Assembly: GCA_964389475.1 (NCBI GenBank)
Contig: CAYMFD010000139.1
Span: forward strand, 1-7,892
Source: CAYMFD01 sp964389475
GTDB lineage: Bacteria > Bacteroidota > Bacteroidia > Chitinophagales > Saprospiraceae
Direction of reading: 5' to 3'
DNA: 7,892 nt
Made by a program: the position numbers and the translations under genes. This document shows, in pieces, positions 1 through 7,051 of the stretch. The notes beneath the pieces were generated by a model. That model worked only from the letters and a program-made list of their open reading frames with translations, did not search any database and was not told the DNA's origin. The first letter of the stretch is position 1; every line of letters starts with the position of its first letter.

Positions 1-40
1 CCTCCCTAGATCACCTTTGTATCAGCACAAACGAAGGAAT

Positions 41-1354
41 ATGAACAATGCCACAACACCACCGAATAGGACAGTACGATCGAGGGTCGTCGCCACCTTA
101 AATAGGTTTCTTGACCGAGTTATTACCCATGTAATAGCACTTCTTGGCTTTGTATTCTTTTATGTTTTTTGTCGTGGATATATCATCAATAAGACGACCT
201 TGGATAAGGTCGTAGCAGATAATAACAGATTCATTATAGCAATGAATCATGTTAGCTATTTGGATTGGATCGTGGTATGGGCCATCTTTCGATATCGCTA
301 CCAGCGTCGCATAATCTTCTTGGCCAAGGACAAACTATTTCGACATCCTATATGGGGTGCCTTGATGCGCCATGCTCAGTGTGTACGGGTGTCAGATGAT
401 GGTCGTAGTATCTTAAATAATGCAGACAAAGCAAGACTAGGTGACCATATCATCGGAATCTTTCCAGAGGGCAAAAGAAGCCGAGATGGACACCTGCAAG
501 AGCTGCGTAGTGGTGTTGCTGTGCTAGCTAAGAAACATAACCTACCTATCCTGCCGCTCGGGCTTAATGGCTTTTACGAAGCCTGGCAACCAAATGCCAA
601 ATATCCTTCACCACATCCTATGCATGTAGTGGTCGGTGACCTAATTGACTCCTACGGTAATATCCGCCAGATGCTAGATACGGTACAAGACCAGCTCTCG
701 CTAGTCTCAACTAGTACTCTCGATATCAGCAATGTCACATCTGCATTTATCGATGTAGATAAGACTTTGACCGATACGAGTATCGCTGACCTTTTATTTT
801 ATGTCAAGAAGCGAACACTGTCGCCCGTAAGATATAGACTCTGGTATCTTAAAGTAGCTATGCTAGCACCGGTGCTACGTCTCCTTGATAAGGTGTATCG
901 CCCTCTAGTGCAAGTGATCGTATATCAGATGTATGCAGGTATACCACAGTCAACTCTCAAGCAACATGCTCGGGATTACTACTCCTCTACTATGCGATCC
1001 AAGGTGTATCCTGAGACTGCAGCTATCATAGACCAGTTGACAAAGCAAGGAGCTGCGATCACGCTAGTCAGCACCAATCTTGATGTCACGCTTGGCAACC
1101 TTGCCTCAGATTACGAAGTAGAATTGCGAGCAATAGATTTGAGGTATCTGCAGTGTCTGCCCTTGCTTAAAAAACTAAAGTATTTGTCACAATTTAAAGA
1201 TACTGTCATGCAGCAGGAGGCCACCCCATCTAGTCTTGCCATTGGTGACTCAAAGTACGATAAGCCTTTATTCGAAAAATGTACCTGGTCGATTCTTAAG
1301 GCGAGCAGCTCCATAGACAGGCGTCTTGCTGGTCTCGTTCATCAGGTGATGTAA
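41..1354 (+). CDS. PlsC-type acyltransferase fused to a HAD-family (SerB-like) phosphatase
   Basis: A 437-residue two-domain protein. Residues about 30-49 form a hydrophobic segment that probably anchors it to the inner membrane. Residues about 60-205 are a glycerolipid acyltransferase domain: the catalytic HX4D motif is H70-D75 (NHVSYLD), followed by AKDKLF (95-100), the FPEG motif at 141-144 and an LPILPLGLNG block (168-177). Residues about 233-430 are a HAD hydrolase of the phosphoserine-phosphatase subclass: motif I DVDKT (nucleophile D238, general acid D240), motif II around S344/T345, and motif IV GDSKYD (D403, D407). By family knowledge, the first domain acylates lysophosphatidate or a similar acceptor and the second removes a phosphate; the true substrates are inference. 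The ATG at 41 is chosen because AAGGA precedes it; an in-frame TTG at 17 would add 8 residues. Mycobacterial fusions of these domains have the opposite order. Confidence 0.88.
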   Translation: MNNATTPPNRTVRSRVVATLNRFLDRVITHVIALLGFVFFYVFCRGYIINKTTLDKVVADNNRFIIAMNHVSYLDWIVVWAIFRYRYQRRIIFLAKDKLFRHPIWGALMRHAQCVRVSDDGRSILNNADKARLGDHIIGIFPEGKRSRDGHLQELRSGVAVLAKKHNLPILPLGLNGFYEAWQPNAKYPSPHPMHVVVGDLIDSYGNIRQMLDTVQDQLSLVSTSTLDISNVTSAFIDVDKTLTDTSIADLLFYVKKRTLSPVRYRLWYLKVAMLAPVLRLLDKVYRPLVQVIVYQMYAGIPQSTLKQHARDYYSSTMRSKVYPETAAIIDQLTKQGAAITLVSTNLDVTLGNLASDYEVELRAIDLRYLQCLPLLKKLKYLSQFKDTVMQQEATPSSLAIGDSKYDKPLFEKCTWSILKASSSIDRRLAGLVHQVM

Positions 1355-1401
1355 GATCACTCAACGACACAATTATCACTCATTTATTTCAACTATTCAT
1401 T

Positions 1402-2139
1402 ATGACTCACGATATTACATCAGTTGCCATCGCTAGTGTGCATGGAGCTGTTGCCCCACGAGGCTACCAAGACTTATTCAACTCACCATCTACACCTATG
1501 CAGAGTACTACTATCAGTGTCGCCATTATCGAGGACCTCCGTGATATTGCCTTGGACCTGCAAGAGACCTTAAATGAAGAGTTGGACATGGTGTGTAAGC
1601 AAGTCTATCACGATGCGGAGTCAGCGATTTCGTTTTTGACACAAAACCCTGCCGATGTTGTATTGTGCGATATAGGCCTGCCAGGTAAGAGTGGGATCGA
1701 GGCGATCATCACGCTGAGAGAGCGGCACCCGCAGATGGCTTTTTGTATGTTTACCGTATTCGAAGACGTAGAGAAGATCTTCGGAGCATTGCAAGCTGGT
1801 GCCAAGGGTTACATCCTTAAGAATAGTGATCCTGACCAGATCGTCAAAGCACTACGAGACCTATACCACGGTGGCTCACCCATCAATCCTGCAATAGCTC
1901 GTAAGGTTATTGATGCCTTCGCTGCTGCGCCTGTGCCAGAGGCCAAGGATACAACGCTACCACTTACTGAGCGAGAGTTTCAGTTACTAGACCTACTCGC
2001 TCAGGGCCTATTGTATAAGGAGATCGGCCAGCAGATGGGCATCACAACGGGGACTGTCAAGCAGCACATCCATAAGATTTACCACAAGCTACAGGTCAAT
2101 AACCGCACGGAGGCCATCAACCGTTATCTTGGGAGGTAA
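1402..2139 (+). CDS. NarL/FixJ-type response regulator (REC + LuxR HTH)
   Basis: A cytoplasmic two-component response regulator of up to 245 residues. The receiver domain spans about 38-155, with acidic pair E44/D45, phospho-acceptor D90 (LCDIGLPGKSG), switch T118 and conserved K140. A LuxR-type helix-turn-helix occupies about 186-243 (LTERE at 188-192, then the TGTVKQHIHKIYHKL recognition helix region). Phosphorylation of D90 is expected to control DNA binding at unknown targets. The start is uncertain: the ATG at 1402 adds 32 residues before the receiver domain that look like no known domain, whereas the in-frame ATG at 1498 (residue 33) gives a canonical start a few residues before the first beta strand. 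Neither has a Shine-Dalgarno sequence. The gene follows the acyltransferase by 47 bases (143 with the later start). No histidine kinase lies in the window, so its partner is unknown. Confidence 0.9.
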   Translation: MTHDITSVAIASVHGAVAPRGYQDLFNSPSTPMQSTTISVAIIEDLRDIALDLQETLNEELDMVCKQVYHDAESAISFLTQNPADVVLCDIGLPGKSGIEAIITLRERHPQMAFCMFTVFEDVEKIFGALQAGAKGYILKNSDPDQIVKALRDLYHGGSPINPAIARKVIDAFAAAPVPEAKDTTLPLTEREFQLLDLLAQGLLYKEIGQQMGITTGTVKQHIHKIYHKLQVNNRTEAINRYLGR

Positions 2140-2256
2140 GTGCAGACCATTAGGGATAGGTGATGCGTTGTTGCTTATGCGTCGATTTGATCCCCCCGGC
2201 AGCATAGCAGACTGCTTCTCGCTTTTATATCGAGTACCTCTCTAGACCGAGTAGTG

Positions 2257-2287
2257 TTTGAAGATTCTCAGTCGCAACTTATCTTCG
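2257..2287 (+). promoter_or_regulatory. Predicted Bacteroidota sigma-A promoter for the reductase gene
   Basis: TTTG at 2257-2260 is followed by exactly 19 bases and then TATCTTCG at 2280-2287. The known Bacteroidota consensus is TTTG at -33 and TAnnTTTG at -7 with about 19 bases between, so the match is complete except for C instead of T at one -7 position. Transcription would begin near 2292-2296, giving a leader of about 55 bases before the ATG at 2348. The site sits in the 208-base gap after the response regulator, where a promoter is expected. Its use is inferred, not shown. Confidence 0.5.
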
Positions 2288-2347
2288 CCCCCATCTTAGA
2301 ACTATCGGCTAGCCTAGGCATTACTTGATACTAAAGCAATCCAAACT

Positions 2348-3433
2348 ATGCACCCACTACGCGTCAAAGCGATCAATAGAGAAACACCGGAGGCTTGCTC
2401 CGTGATATTCGATATACCGGCAGCGCTAAAAGCTACTTTTGCCTTTAAGGCAGGGCAGTATCTGACACTAGAGACAGAGATAGGTGGTGAGCAGGTACGC
2501 CGTGCCTATAGTATAAGTACGGCACCCAGTGAGGAAGACCTAGCCGTCACTGTCAAGGAGGTACATGGCGGTAAGATGTCGACTTATATCAATACCATAC
2601 TAAAGGTGGGAGATACTATCCAGGTCATGCCACCAGAGGGTAACTTCGTCGTAGAGCCTGACCATGATACTAGGCGATACCATGTGCTAATGGCAGCAGG
2701 TAGCGGCATCACACCCATCTTGTCGATGATCAAGACGATCCTAGAAGAGGAGCCCATGAGCGAGTGCCACCTGCTTTACGGTAACCGCAATGAGAATACC
2801 ATCATATTTAAAGATCAACTAGACCACCTGAGCACCAAGTACAAGGGTCAGCTACATACGACGCATGTACTCAGTAAGCCGGTTCTCCACCGACAGAAGG
2901 GCCTAGGAGGATTCTTTAAAGCACCACTACCACAGTGGAAGGGTGCTACAGGCCGTATTACGACAGACCGCCTAGAAGAATACCTCAAGGAAAACGGTAT
3001 CCCTAGGCAGAAGGCCCACTACTACATCTGTGGTCCCGGTAATATGATACAGCAGCTGGATGACCACCTATCGCAGAGTATAGAGCAAAAGGCACAGATA
3101 CATGTCGAGTACTTCTCTGCACCAGTGACTGATGGTGCTGGTGCTACGACCCCTGGCGCGGGCACAGTACATGTGACCCTCAAGGGCCAGAGCCACGTCA
3201 TCGAAGTACCAGCCTCCAAGGCCATCCTAGACGTACTTATCGACTTAGGTGTAGATCCACCGTATAGCTGTAGCAGCGGTGCCTGTAGTACGTGTATGGC
3301 CAAGGTGTCAAAAGGGAAGGTCAGCATGGATGCCTGTTTTGCCCTGGATGATGATGAGATCGAGGATGGCTATGTGTTGACCTGTCAGGCACATCCTCAG
3401 ACAGACGAGGTACACCTATCGTTTGATGAGTAG
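2348..3433 (+). CDS. PaaE-like FAD/NAD(P)H-dependent reductase with C-terminal 2Fe-2S ferredoxin domain
   Basis: A 361-residue cytoplasmic electron-transfer flavoprotein. Residues 1-105 form the FAD-binding barrel with RAYS at 52-55. Residues about 110-255 are the NAD(P)H-binding domain, with GSGITP at 119-124 and ICGPG at 227-231. After a short Gly/Ala/Thr-rich linker (about 261-273) comes a plant-type ferredoxin domain with cluster ligands C308, C313, C316 and C346 (CX4CX2CX29C). Electrons would pass from NAD(P)H through FAD to the iron-sulfur cluster and then to an oxygenase or similar acceptor. Length and domain order match PaaE, the reductase of the phenylacetyl-CoA epoxidase, but no paaABCD genes are near; stand-alone homologues are common in Bacteroidota, so the acceptor cannot be named. 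The start fits the family: the barrel begins within the first few residues. Confidence 0.9.
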   Translation: MHPLRVKAINRETPEACSVIFDIPAALKATFAFKAGQYLTLETEIGGEQVRRAYSISTAPSEEDLAVTVKEVHGGKMSTYINTILKVGDTIQVMPPEGNFVVEPDHDTRRYHVLMAAGSGITPILSMIKTILEEEPMSECHLLYGNRNENTIIFKDQLDHLSTKYKGQLHTTHVLSKPVLHRQKGLGGFFKAPLPQWKGATGRITTDRLEEYLKENGIPRQKAHYYICGPGNMIQQLDDHLSQSIEQKAQIHVEYFSAPVTDGAGATTPGAGTVHVTLKGQSHVIEVPASKAILDVLIDLGVDPPYSCSSGACSTCMAKVSKGKVSMDACFALDDDEIEDGYVLTCQAHPQTDEVHLSFDE

Positions 3434-3478
3434 TACCTTTGGTAATAGTGGCAGAGCAGTCACGATATAACTAGATAT

Positions 3479-4846
3479 ATGTCAAGCAAAGCAGCACTCA
3501 TCATACTAGATGGCTGGGGACACAGTACCAATCCCACCGTCAGTGCCATAGATCAGGCCAGTACACCCTACGTCGACCACCTGTACGACACCTATGCTGA
3601 TGCCGAGCTCACCACTTTCGGTGGAGCTGTCGGTTTGCCTGATGGCCAGATGGGTAATAGTGAGGTAGGCCACCTCAATATAGGAGCAGGACGTGTCGTC
3701 TATCAAGATCTAGCCCTCATCAATAAGCACATAGCAGATAATACCTTAAAAAATCAGCCCGCTTTACAATCGGCACTGGCATATGCAAGGGACAATAACT
3801 GTAAGGTACACTTGCTAGGTCTTGTCAGTGATGGTGGTGTGCATAGTCACGTTAACCACGTCAAGGCATTATGTGACATATTTGCTGATGTGGAAAGGCC
3901 AGTCTTTATCCATGCCTTCATGGATGGTAGAGATACGGCTCCGCATGGTGGTGCCGATTACCTACGCGATATAGCCCAGCATATCGAAGGGACCAATGCT
4001 CGCATAGCCACTGCCGTCGGTCGATACTATGCCATGGACCGTGACAATAGGTGGGAACGGGTCAAACTAGCCTATGACCTACTTGTCAATAATAAAGGAG
4101 AGGCAGCAGATGATATTATTAAGACCATAGAGGCTAGATATGCGGCAGGTGAGACGGACGAATTTATCAAACCCATTGTCAAGGCATCGCTAGCTGGTAA
4201 GTGTAATATAGAGGCCGGTGACCTTGTCCTATTCTATAACTTCAGGACAGACCGCCCACGACAGCTGACAAGTGTACTCACCCAGCAAGACCGACCAGAA
4301 GATGGTATGACTACCCTAGACCTACACTTCTTAACGATGACGGTCTATAACGAGGCATTTGAGGGCTTACACCCGATATTTACCAAGGATAAGATTAAGA
4401 ATACGCTGGGCCAGGTGATCAGCCAAGCGGACAAAACCCAGGTACGAGCAGCCGAGACGGAGAAGTATCCACACGTTACTTTCTTCTTTAACGGCGGCGA
4501 AGAGGTTGCCTTCGAGGGAGAGGATCGCATCCTGATACCGTCGCCCAAAGTGGCTACTTACGACTTGATGCCNNNNNNNNNNNNNNNNNNNNNNNNNNNN
4601 NNNNNNNNNNNNNNNNNNNNNNNNNNNNNNNNNNNNNNNNNNNNNNNNNNNNNNNNNNNNNNNNNNNNNNNNAAGCCAGATGGATCGCCGCATACCGCAC
4701 ACACCACCAACATGGTGCCTGTGATCCTAGTAAGTGATCGATATAAATCGATTAAATCGGGTAAGCTAGGAGATATAGCACCTACCATACTTCACCTTAT
4801 GGGTATCGAACAGCCCAGTGATATGACTGGTGATGTGCTAGTATGA
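3479..4846 (+). CDS. gpmI: 2,3-bisphosphoglycerate-independent phosphoglycerate mutase (interrupted by assembly gap)
   Basis: Interconverts 3- and 2-phosphoglycerate in glycolysis/gluconeogenesis using a two-metal phosphoserine mechanism. Visible signatures are the metal ligand in ILDGWGHS (D11), the catalytic phospho-serine S61 in GNSEVGH, SDGGVHSH (117-124), the DGRD turn (149-152), GRYYAMDRDNRW (181-192), the arginine cluster FRTDRPRQ (255-262), K329 in the ETEKYPH segment and, after the gap, the HTAHTT metal-ligand segment. The 100 Ns replace the second metal-binding region (family motifs around DMVGH and ADHGN), so those residues cannot be checked. The conceptual product of 455 residues includes 34 unknowns; the family is about 505-515 long, so about 80 residues are probably hidden rather than 33. 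The reading frame happens to continue through the Ns. The TGA stop overlaps the next gene's ATG. The gene starts 45 bases after the reductase, so co-transcription is possible. Confidence 0.95.
   Translation: MSSKAALIILDGWGHSTNPTVSAIDQASTPYVDHLYDTYADAELTTFGGAVGLPDGQMGNSEVGHLNIGAGRVVYQDLALINKHIADNTLKNQPALQSALAYARDNNCKVHLLGLVSDGGVHSHVNHVKALCDIFADVERPVFIHAFMDGRDTAPHGGADYLRDIAQHIEGTNARIATAVGRYYAMDRDNRWERVKLAYDLLVNNKGEAADDIIKTIEARYAAGETDEFIKPIVKASLAGKCNIEAGDLVLFYNFRTDRPRQLTSVLTQQDRPEDGMTTLDLHFLTMTVYNEAFEGLHPIFTKDKIKNTLGQVISQADKTQVRAAETEKYPHVTFFFNGGEEVAFEGEDRILIPSPKVATYDLMXXXXXXXXXXXXXXXXXXXXXXXXXXXXXXXXXXKPDGSPHTAHTTNMVPVILVSDRYKSIKSGKLGDIAPTILHLMGIEQPSDMTGDVLV
4573..4672. other. Assembly gap (100 Ns) inside gpmI
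   Basis: Exactly 100 consecutive Ns, the usual placeholder for a scaffold gap of unknown size. The left flank ends within the conserved family segment YDLMP and the right flank resumes just before the HTAHTT segment. In characterised phosphoglycerate mutases these two points are about 80 residues apart, so the true gap is probably near 240-250 bases, with a length of 1 mod 3 if the gene is intact. Confidence 0.97.
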
Positions 4847-5994
4847 AGATCGTCGTCAATGCTCGCTTCTTGTCACAGAGTACGACCCAGGGTATAGGCC
4901 GATATACCTACGAGGTGGTCAGCCGCATGATACAAGACCACCCAGAAGATACCTTTACACTTATCTATGACCGATCTTACCGTAGTGAGTTGGAGGACTA
5001 CGACCACGTATCATCGATGGTTGTCTGGCCACAGGCTCGGCACCCTATCTTATGGGAGATGTGGTTTGAGTGGAGGATACCCATTGTGCTAAAGAAGTGC
5101 AGGGCAGACTGTTTTCTATCATTTGACACCTATGCCTCTACTCGCACTGATGTACCTACGGTCATCATATCTCATGATATAGCCTATCACCACTACCCAG
5201 AGCACCTAAGGTCGTCTCACTTGAGGTGGTATAGAAAGTGGTTTCCTAGATATCACCGTAGGGCCGATTGCATAGTAGCCGTGTCGCAATATACCGCAGA
5301 TGATATTATCGAAACATATAACCTAGACAGTTCCAAGGTATCCGTCGGGTATAATGCCTGCCCAGACCATTATGCACCTATCTCAAGCGAAGAAGTAGAG
5401 GCTGTCCGAGCACAGTATACTCAGGGTAGGGCCTACTTCGTCTATATCGGATCATTACACCCTAGGAAGAATATTGTCAACTTGATCCAAGCCTATAACA
5501 TATACAGAGACCATGGAGGAGACCAGGCGCTAGTATTGATCGGCCATCTGGCATGGAAGACAGAGAACATAAGCCTAGCGATTAGCGCTTCTGCCTACAG
5601 TCAAGATATCATACACTTATCGGGCATCGGTGATGAGGCGAATCATATAGTAGCAGGTGCTACAGCCTTGGTCTATGTGTCCCTGTTTGAGGGTTTTGGT
5701 ATACCGCTACTAGAGGCTATGGCGGCTGGTGTGCCAGTGATTACATCTAGCGTGAGTAGCATGCCAGAGGTGGCTGCTAATGCAGCTCTGATTGTAGATC
5801 CTAAAGATGTTAACGCGATAGCGACTGCCATGTCATGTGTAGCTACGGATGAGTTACTTCAGAAAGAGTTACGTGCTAAAGGGCTTGCTAGAGTGCAATC
5901 CTTTGATTGGAGCTGCACCGCCGAGATCGTTTATCAAGCTTGTATAGATAGCAACACTAAGTCGATTGCTAAAGACCAATATAAACCTGAATAA
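4843..5994 (+). CDS. GT4-family glycosyltransferase (GT-B fold)
   Basis: A 383-residue retaining glycosyltransferase of the glycosyl transferase group 1 family, likely at the cytoplasmic face of the membrane, moving a sugar from a nucleotide-sugar donor to a glycan or lipid acceptor. The N-terminal domain begins with the typical strand-plus-loop NARFL and QGIGRY (17-21), with HD at 111-112. The C-terminal donor-binding domain starts at about 198 with YIGSLHPRKN (201-210), and carries the EX7E motif at E283-E291 followed by AMAAGVPVITS (292-302) and MPEVA. Donor and acceptor cannot be read from sequence. Its ATG overlaps the gpmI stop by four bases (ATGA), so translation is probably coupled, although the two functions have no obvious link. 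Its 3' end overlaps the opposite-strand lipoprotein gene by 26 bases, leaving no room for a terminator between them. Confidence 0.93.
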   Translation: MKIVVNARFLSQSTTQGIGRYTYEVVSRMIQDHPEDTFTLIYDRSYRSELEDYDHVSSMVVWPQARHPILWEMWFEWRIPIVLKKCRADCFLSFDTYASTRTDVPTVIISHDIAYHHYPEHLRSSHLRWYRKWFPRYHRRADCIVAVSQYTADDIIETYNLDSSKVSVGYNACPDHYAPISSEEVEAVRAQYTQGRAYFVYIGSLHPRKNIVNLIQAYNIYRDHGGDQALVLIGHLAWKTENISLAISASAYSQDIIHLSGIGDEANHIVAGATALVYVSLFEGFGIPLLEAMAAGVPVITSSVSSMPEVAANAALIVDPKDVNAIATAMSCVATDELLQKELRAKGLARVQSFDWSCTAEIVYQACIDSNTKSIAKDQYKPE

Positions 5995-6373
5995 TTTCAC
6001 CCTCATGAGATATTGGATCGCCATTGACGGTAACAGTTGAAGGCCCCATCGCGTCTGGGCAACAATCCTGTTCTATTTCACCATAGTTAAAGTCGATGAC
6101 ATAGAACAGTGAATCCCTTCTACTAAGTCTTATGGAGCCAGGAGCACTAGTAAATACTCTTGCAGTATTATCATAAAACTCAATCGTATCTACACCAGTC
6201 ATTGTGACATTGTAGTCTTGCCAAGTGTCCTGGAGCATGACATCAGAATCCATACCTCCACGTATGAAAAAGGCACTACCACCACAATACCGGTCATCAA
6301 TGCCACACCTGCAAGCAATGCAGAACATCGAAAGAATCAAAGAAAGAGTCAAAGAAAGTAGTAGTAAACGCAT
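5969..6373 (-). CDS. Small Cys-containing secreted protein, probable lipoprotein, unknown function
   Basis: A 134-residue protein read on the minus strand. Residues 1-20 are a leucine-rich hydrophobic signal sequence with one Arg at position 2, ending in IAC with C21 as the likely lipidated cysteine; the residue at -3 is C18 rather than the usual Leu, so the lipobox is imperfect and cleavage by signal peptidase I is an alternative. The mature part has further cysteines at 23, 30 and an adjacent pair at 104-105, and looks rich in short beta strands (a small periplasmic or surface domain). I do not recognise the family. Support for a real gene is the clean signal sequence, the balanced mature composition and full use of the space between its neighbours. 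It converges on the glycosyltransferase with a 26-base overlap. No promoter match was found upstream (above 6373). Confidence 0.68.
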   Translation of the reverse strand: MRLLLLSLTLSLILSMFCIACRCGIDDRYCGGSAFFIRGGMDSDVMLQDTWQDYNVTMTGVDTIEFYDNTARVFTSAPGSIRLSRRDSLFYVIDFNYGEIEQDCCPDAMGPSTVTVNGDPISHEGEIIQVYIGL

Positions 6374-6929
6374 TGCTGTCTGTTATTGGTTGTTCTGTAG
6401 GACCTCTTCTTGAAGGTCGAGAAGAATAGTACCTACTCAAATGCAACGAAGACTCGATACCAAACGCTGCTTGCTGCACTATGTCCTCGTTTCCCGGTCC
6501 ATTGCGGTCAGCTATGAGTATACCAGCATCACTTTAGCTGTATACCTCTCTAAAGTTTTTGGGTATTTATTAAATACCTTTTCTGCGTGCATTATTCACA
6601 TCAGCTATATCTGATATGTATAGGAGGTTGATCAGTATTGTCCTTACAATCTACACTTTCTACGCATGACTACTTTACCCTTACAGAAAGGTTAAAAAGG
6701 TGCTATTTGACGCATTACAATTAAATGCTATGGTATCGTTTTTGGCTACTAGACAATGTCGGCAAGCGATATCGACGATCATCAAAAGTGATGGATAGTA
6801 CGACAATCGGTGTTGATCATTGATAATTTGGAGACCCACTGACGAGGGTGCTTTAAGCTATCAATGTTTGCAAATCGTGGGCTCATTGCGAGACCACATG
6901 TCATCTAATCTCACCAAAACTCTATTTAA
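6374..6929. other. Long intergenic stretch without a convincing gene
   Basis: 556 bases between the minus-strand lipoprotein start and the small membrane ORF. It must hold the lipoprotein promoter (minus strand, near 6374-6480) and probably the promoter of the small ORF, but no good TTTG/TAnnTTTG pair was found on either strand. Only short ORFs without recognisable features occur. Visible structure is limited to the AT-rich hairpin at 6562-6578, a purine-rich AGGAGG at 6622-6627 and a few short palindromes such as CGATATCG near 6768-6775. Confidence 0.7.
6562..6578. repeat. Perfect 7-bp AT-rich inverted repeat (hairpin or operator)
   Basis: GGTATTT, loop ATT, AAATACC: a perfect 7-bp inverted repeat with a three-base loop, preceded by GTTTTTG and followed by TTTTC. 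The T-runs on the plus strand make a weak intrinsic terminator possible, but the stem has only two G-C pairs. A dyad operator for a transcription factor is an equal alternative. It lies about 190 bases upstream of the lipoprotein start and 350 bases upstream of the small ORF. Confidence 0.4.
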
Positions 6930-7034
6930 ATGACAAATGACGAGCATGCGCTATTCAAAGACGTACGTTTTTGGGTAGCAGGTATTATTCTCGGTGCATT
7001 ACTCAGTTCTTTAGTTGCAAACTATCCTGGTTAA
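6930..7034 (+). CDS. 34-residue single-pass membrane miniprotein, unknown function
   Basis: A short ORF encoding 34 residues with clear protein-like organisation. The N-terminus (1-13) is polar and charged (D4, E5, H6, K10, D11, R13). Residues about 14-30 are an uninterrupted hydrophobic helix (FWVAGIILGALLSSLVA) with a small-residue GxxxG-like pattern at G18, G22 and S26/S27. The protein ends with NYPG. The positive charges before the helix predict the N-terminus in the cytoplasm and the tail outside. The start ATG at 6930 lies in an AT-rich context (TATTTAAATG) and has no Shine-Dalgarno, as usual for this lineage. It resembles in kind the small accessory subunits or regulators of membrane complexes, but I do not recognise the family. 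It is followed 17 bases later by strong hairpins, as expected for a transcript end. The absence of any gene over the preceding 556 bases fits an independent transcript. Confidence 0.55.
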   Translation: MTNDEHALFKDVRFWVAGIILGALLSSLVANYPG

Positions 7035-7051
7035 GTACTCATGAGAGGGTA

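Noticed and set aside
2201..2225. Possible terminator hairpin AGCAG/CTGCT after the response regulator
   Set aside because: Only four realistic pairs and no proper T-run; too weak to call.
3022..3327. 101-codon minus-strand ORF
   Set aside because: Shadow of the reductase gene; it lies across its well-conserved ferredoxin domain.
2348..3433. Calling the reductase paaE with a phenylacetate role
   Set aside because: The epoxidase subunits are absent and solitary homologues are common, so the pathway is not supported.
4367..4788. Minus-strand ORFs running through the N gap
   Set aside because: They exist only because Ns contain no stops and are antisense to a clear gpmI.
6225..6413. 62-codon plus-strand ORF
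   Set aside because: Antisense to the 5' half of the lipoprotein gene, whose clean signal peptide makes the minus strand the better reading.
6297..6479. 60-codon minus-strand ORF
   Set aside because: Overlaps the lipoprotein start in another frame and has no protein-like features.
6725..6823. 32-codon ATG ORF on the plus strand
   Set aside because: Basic, low-complexity-like peptide without membrane segment, motif or ribosome-binding context; indistinguishable from chance.
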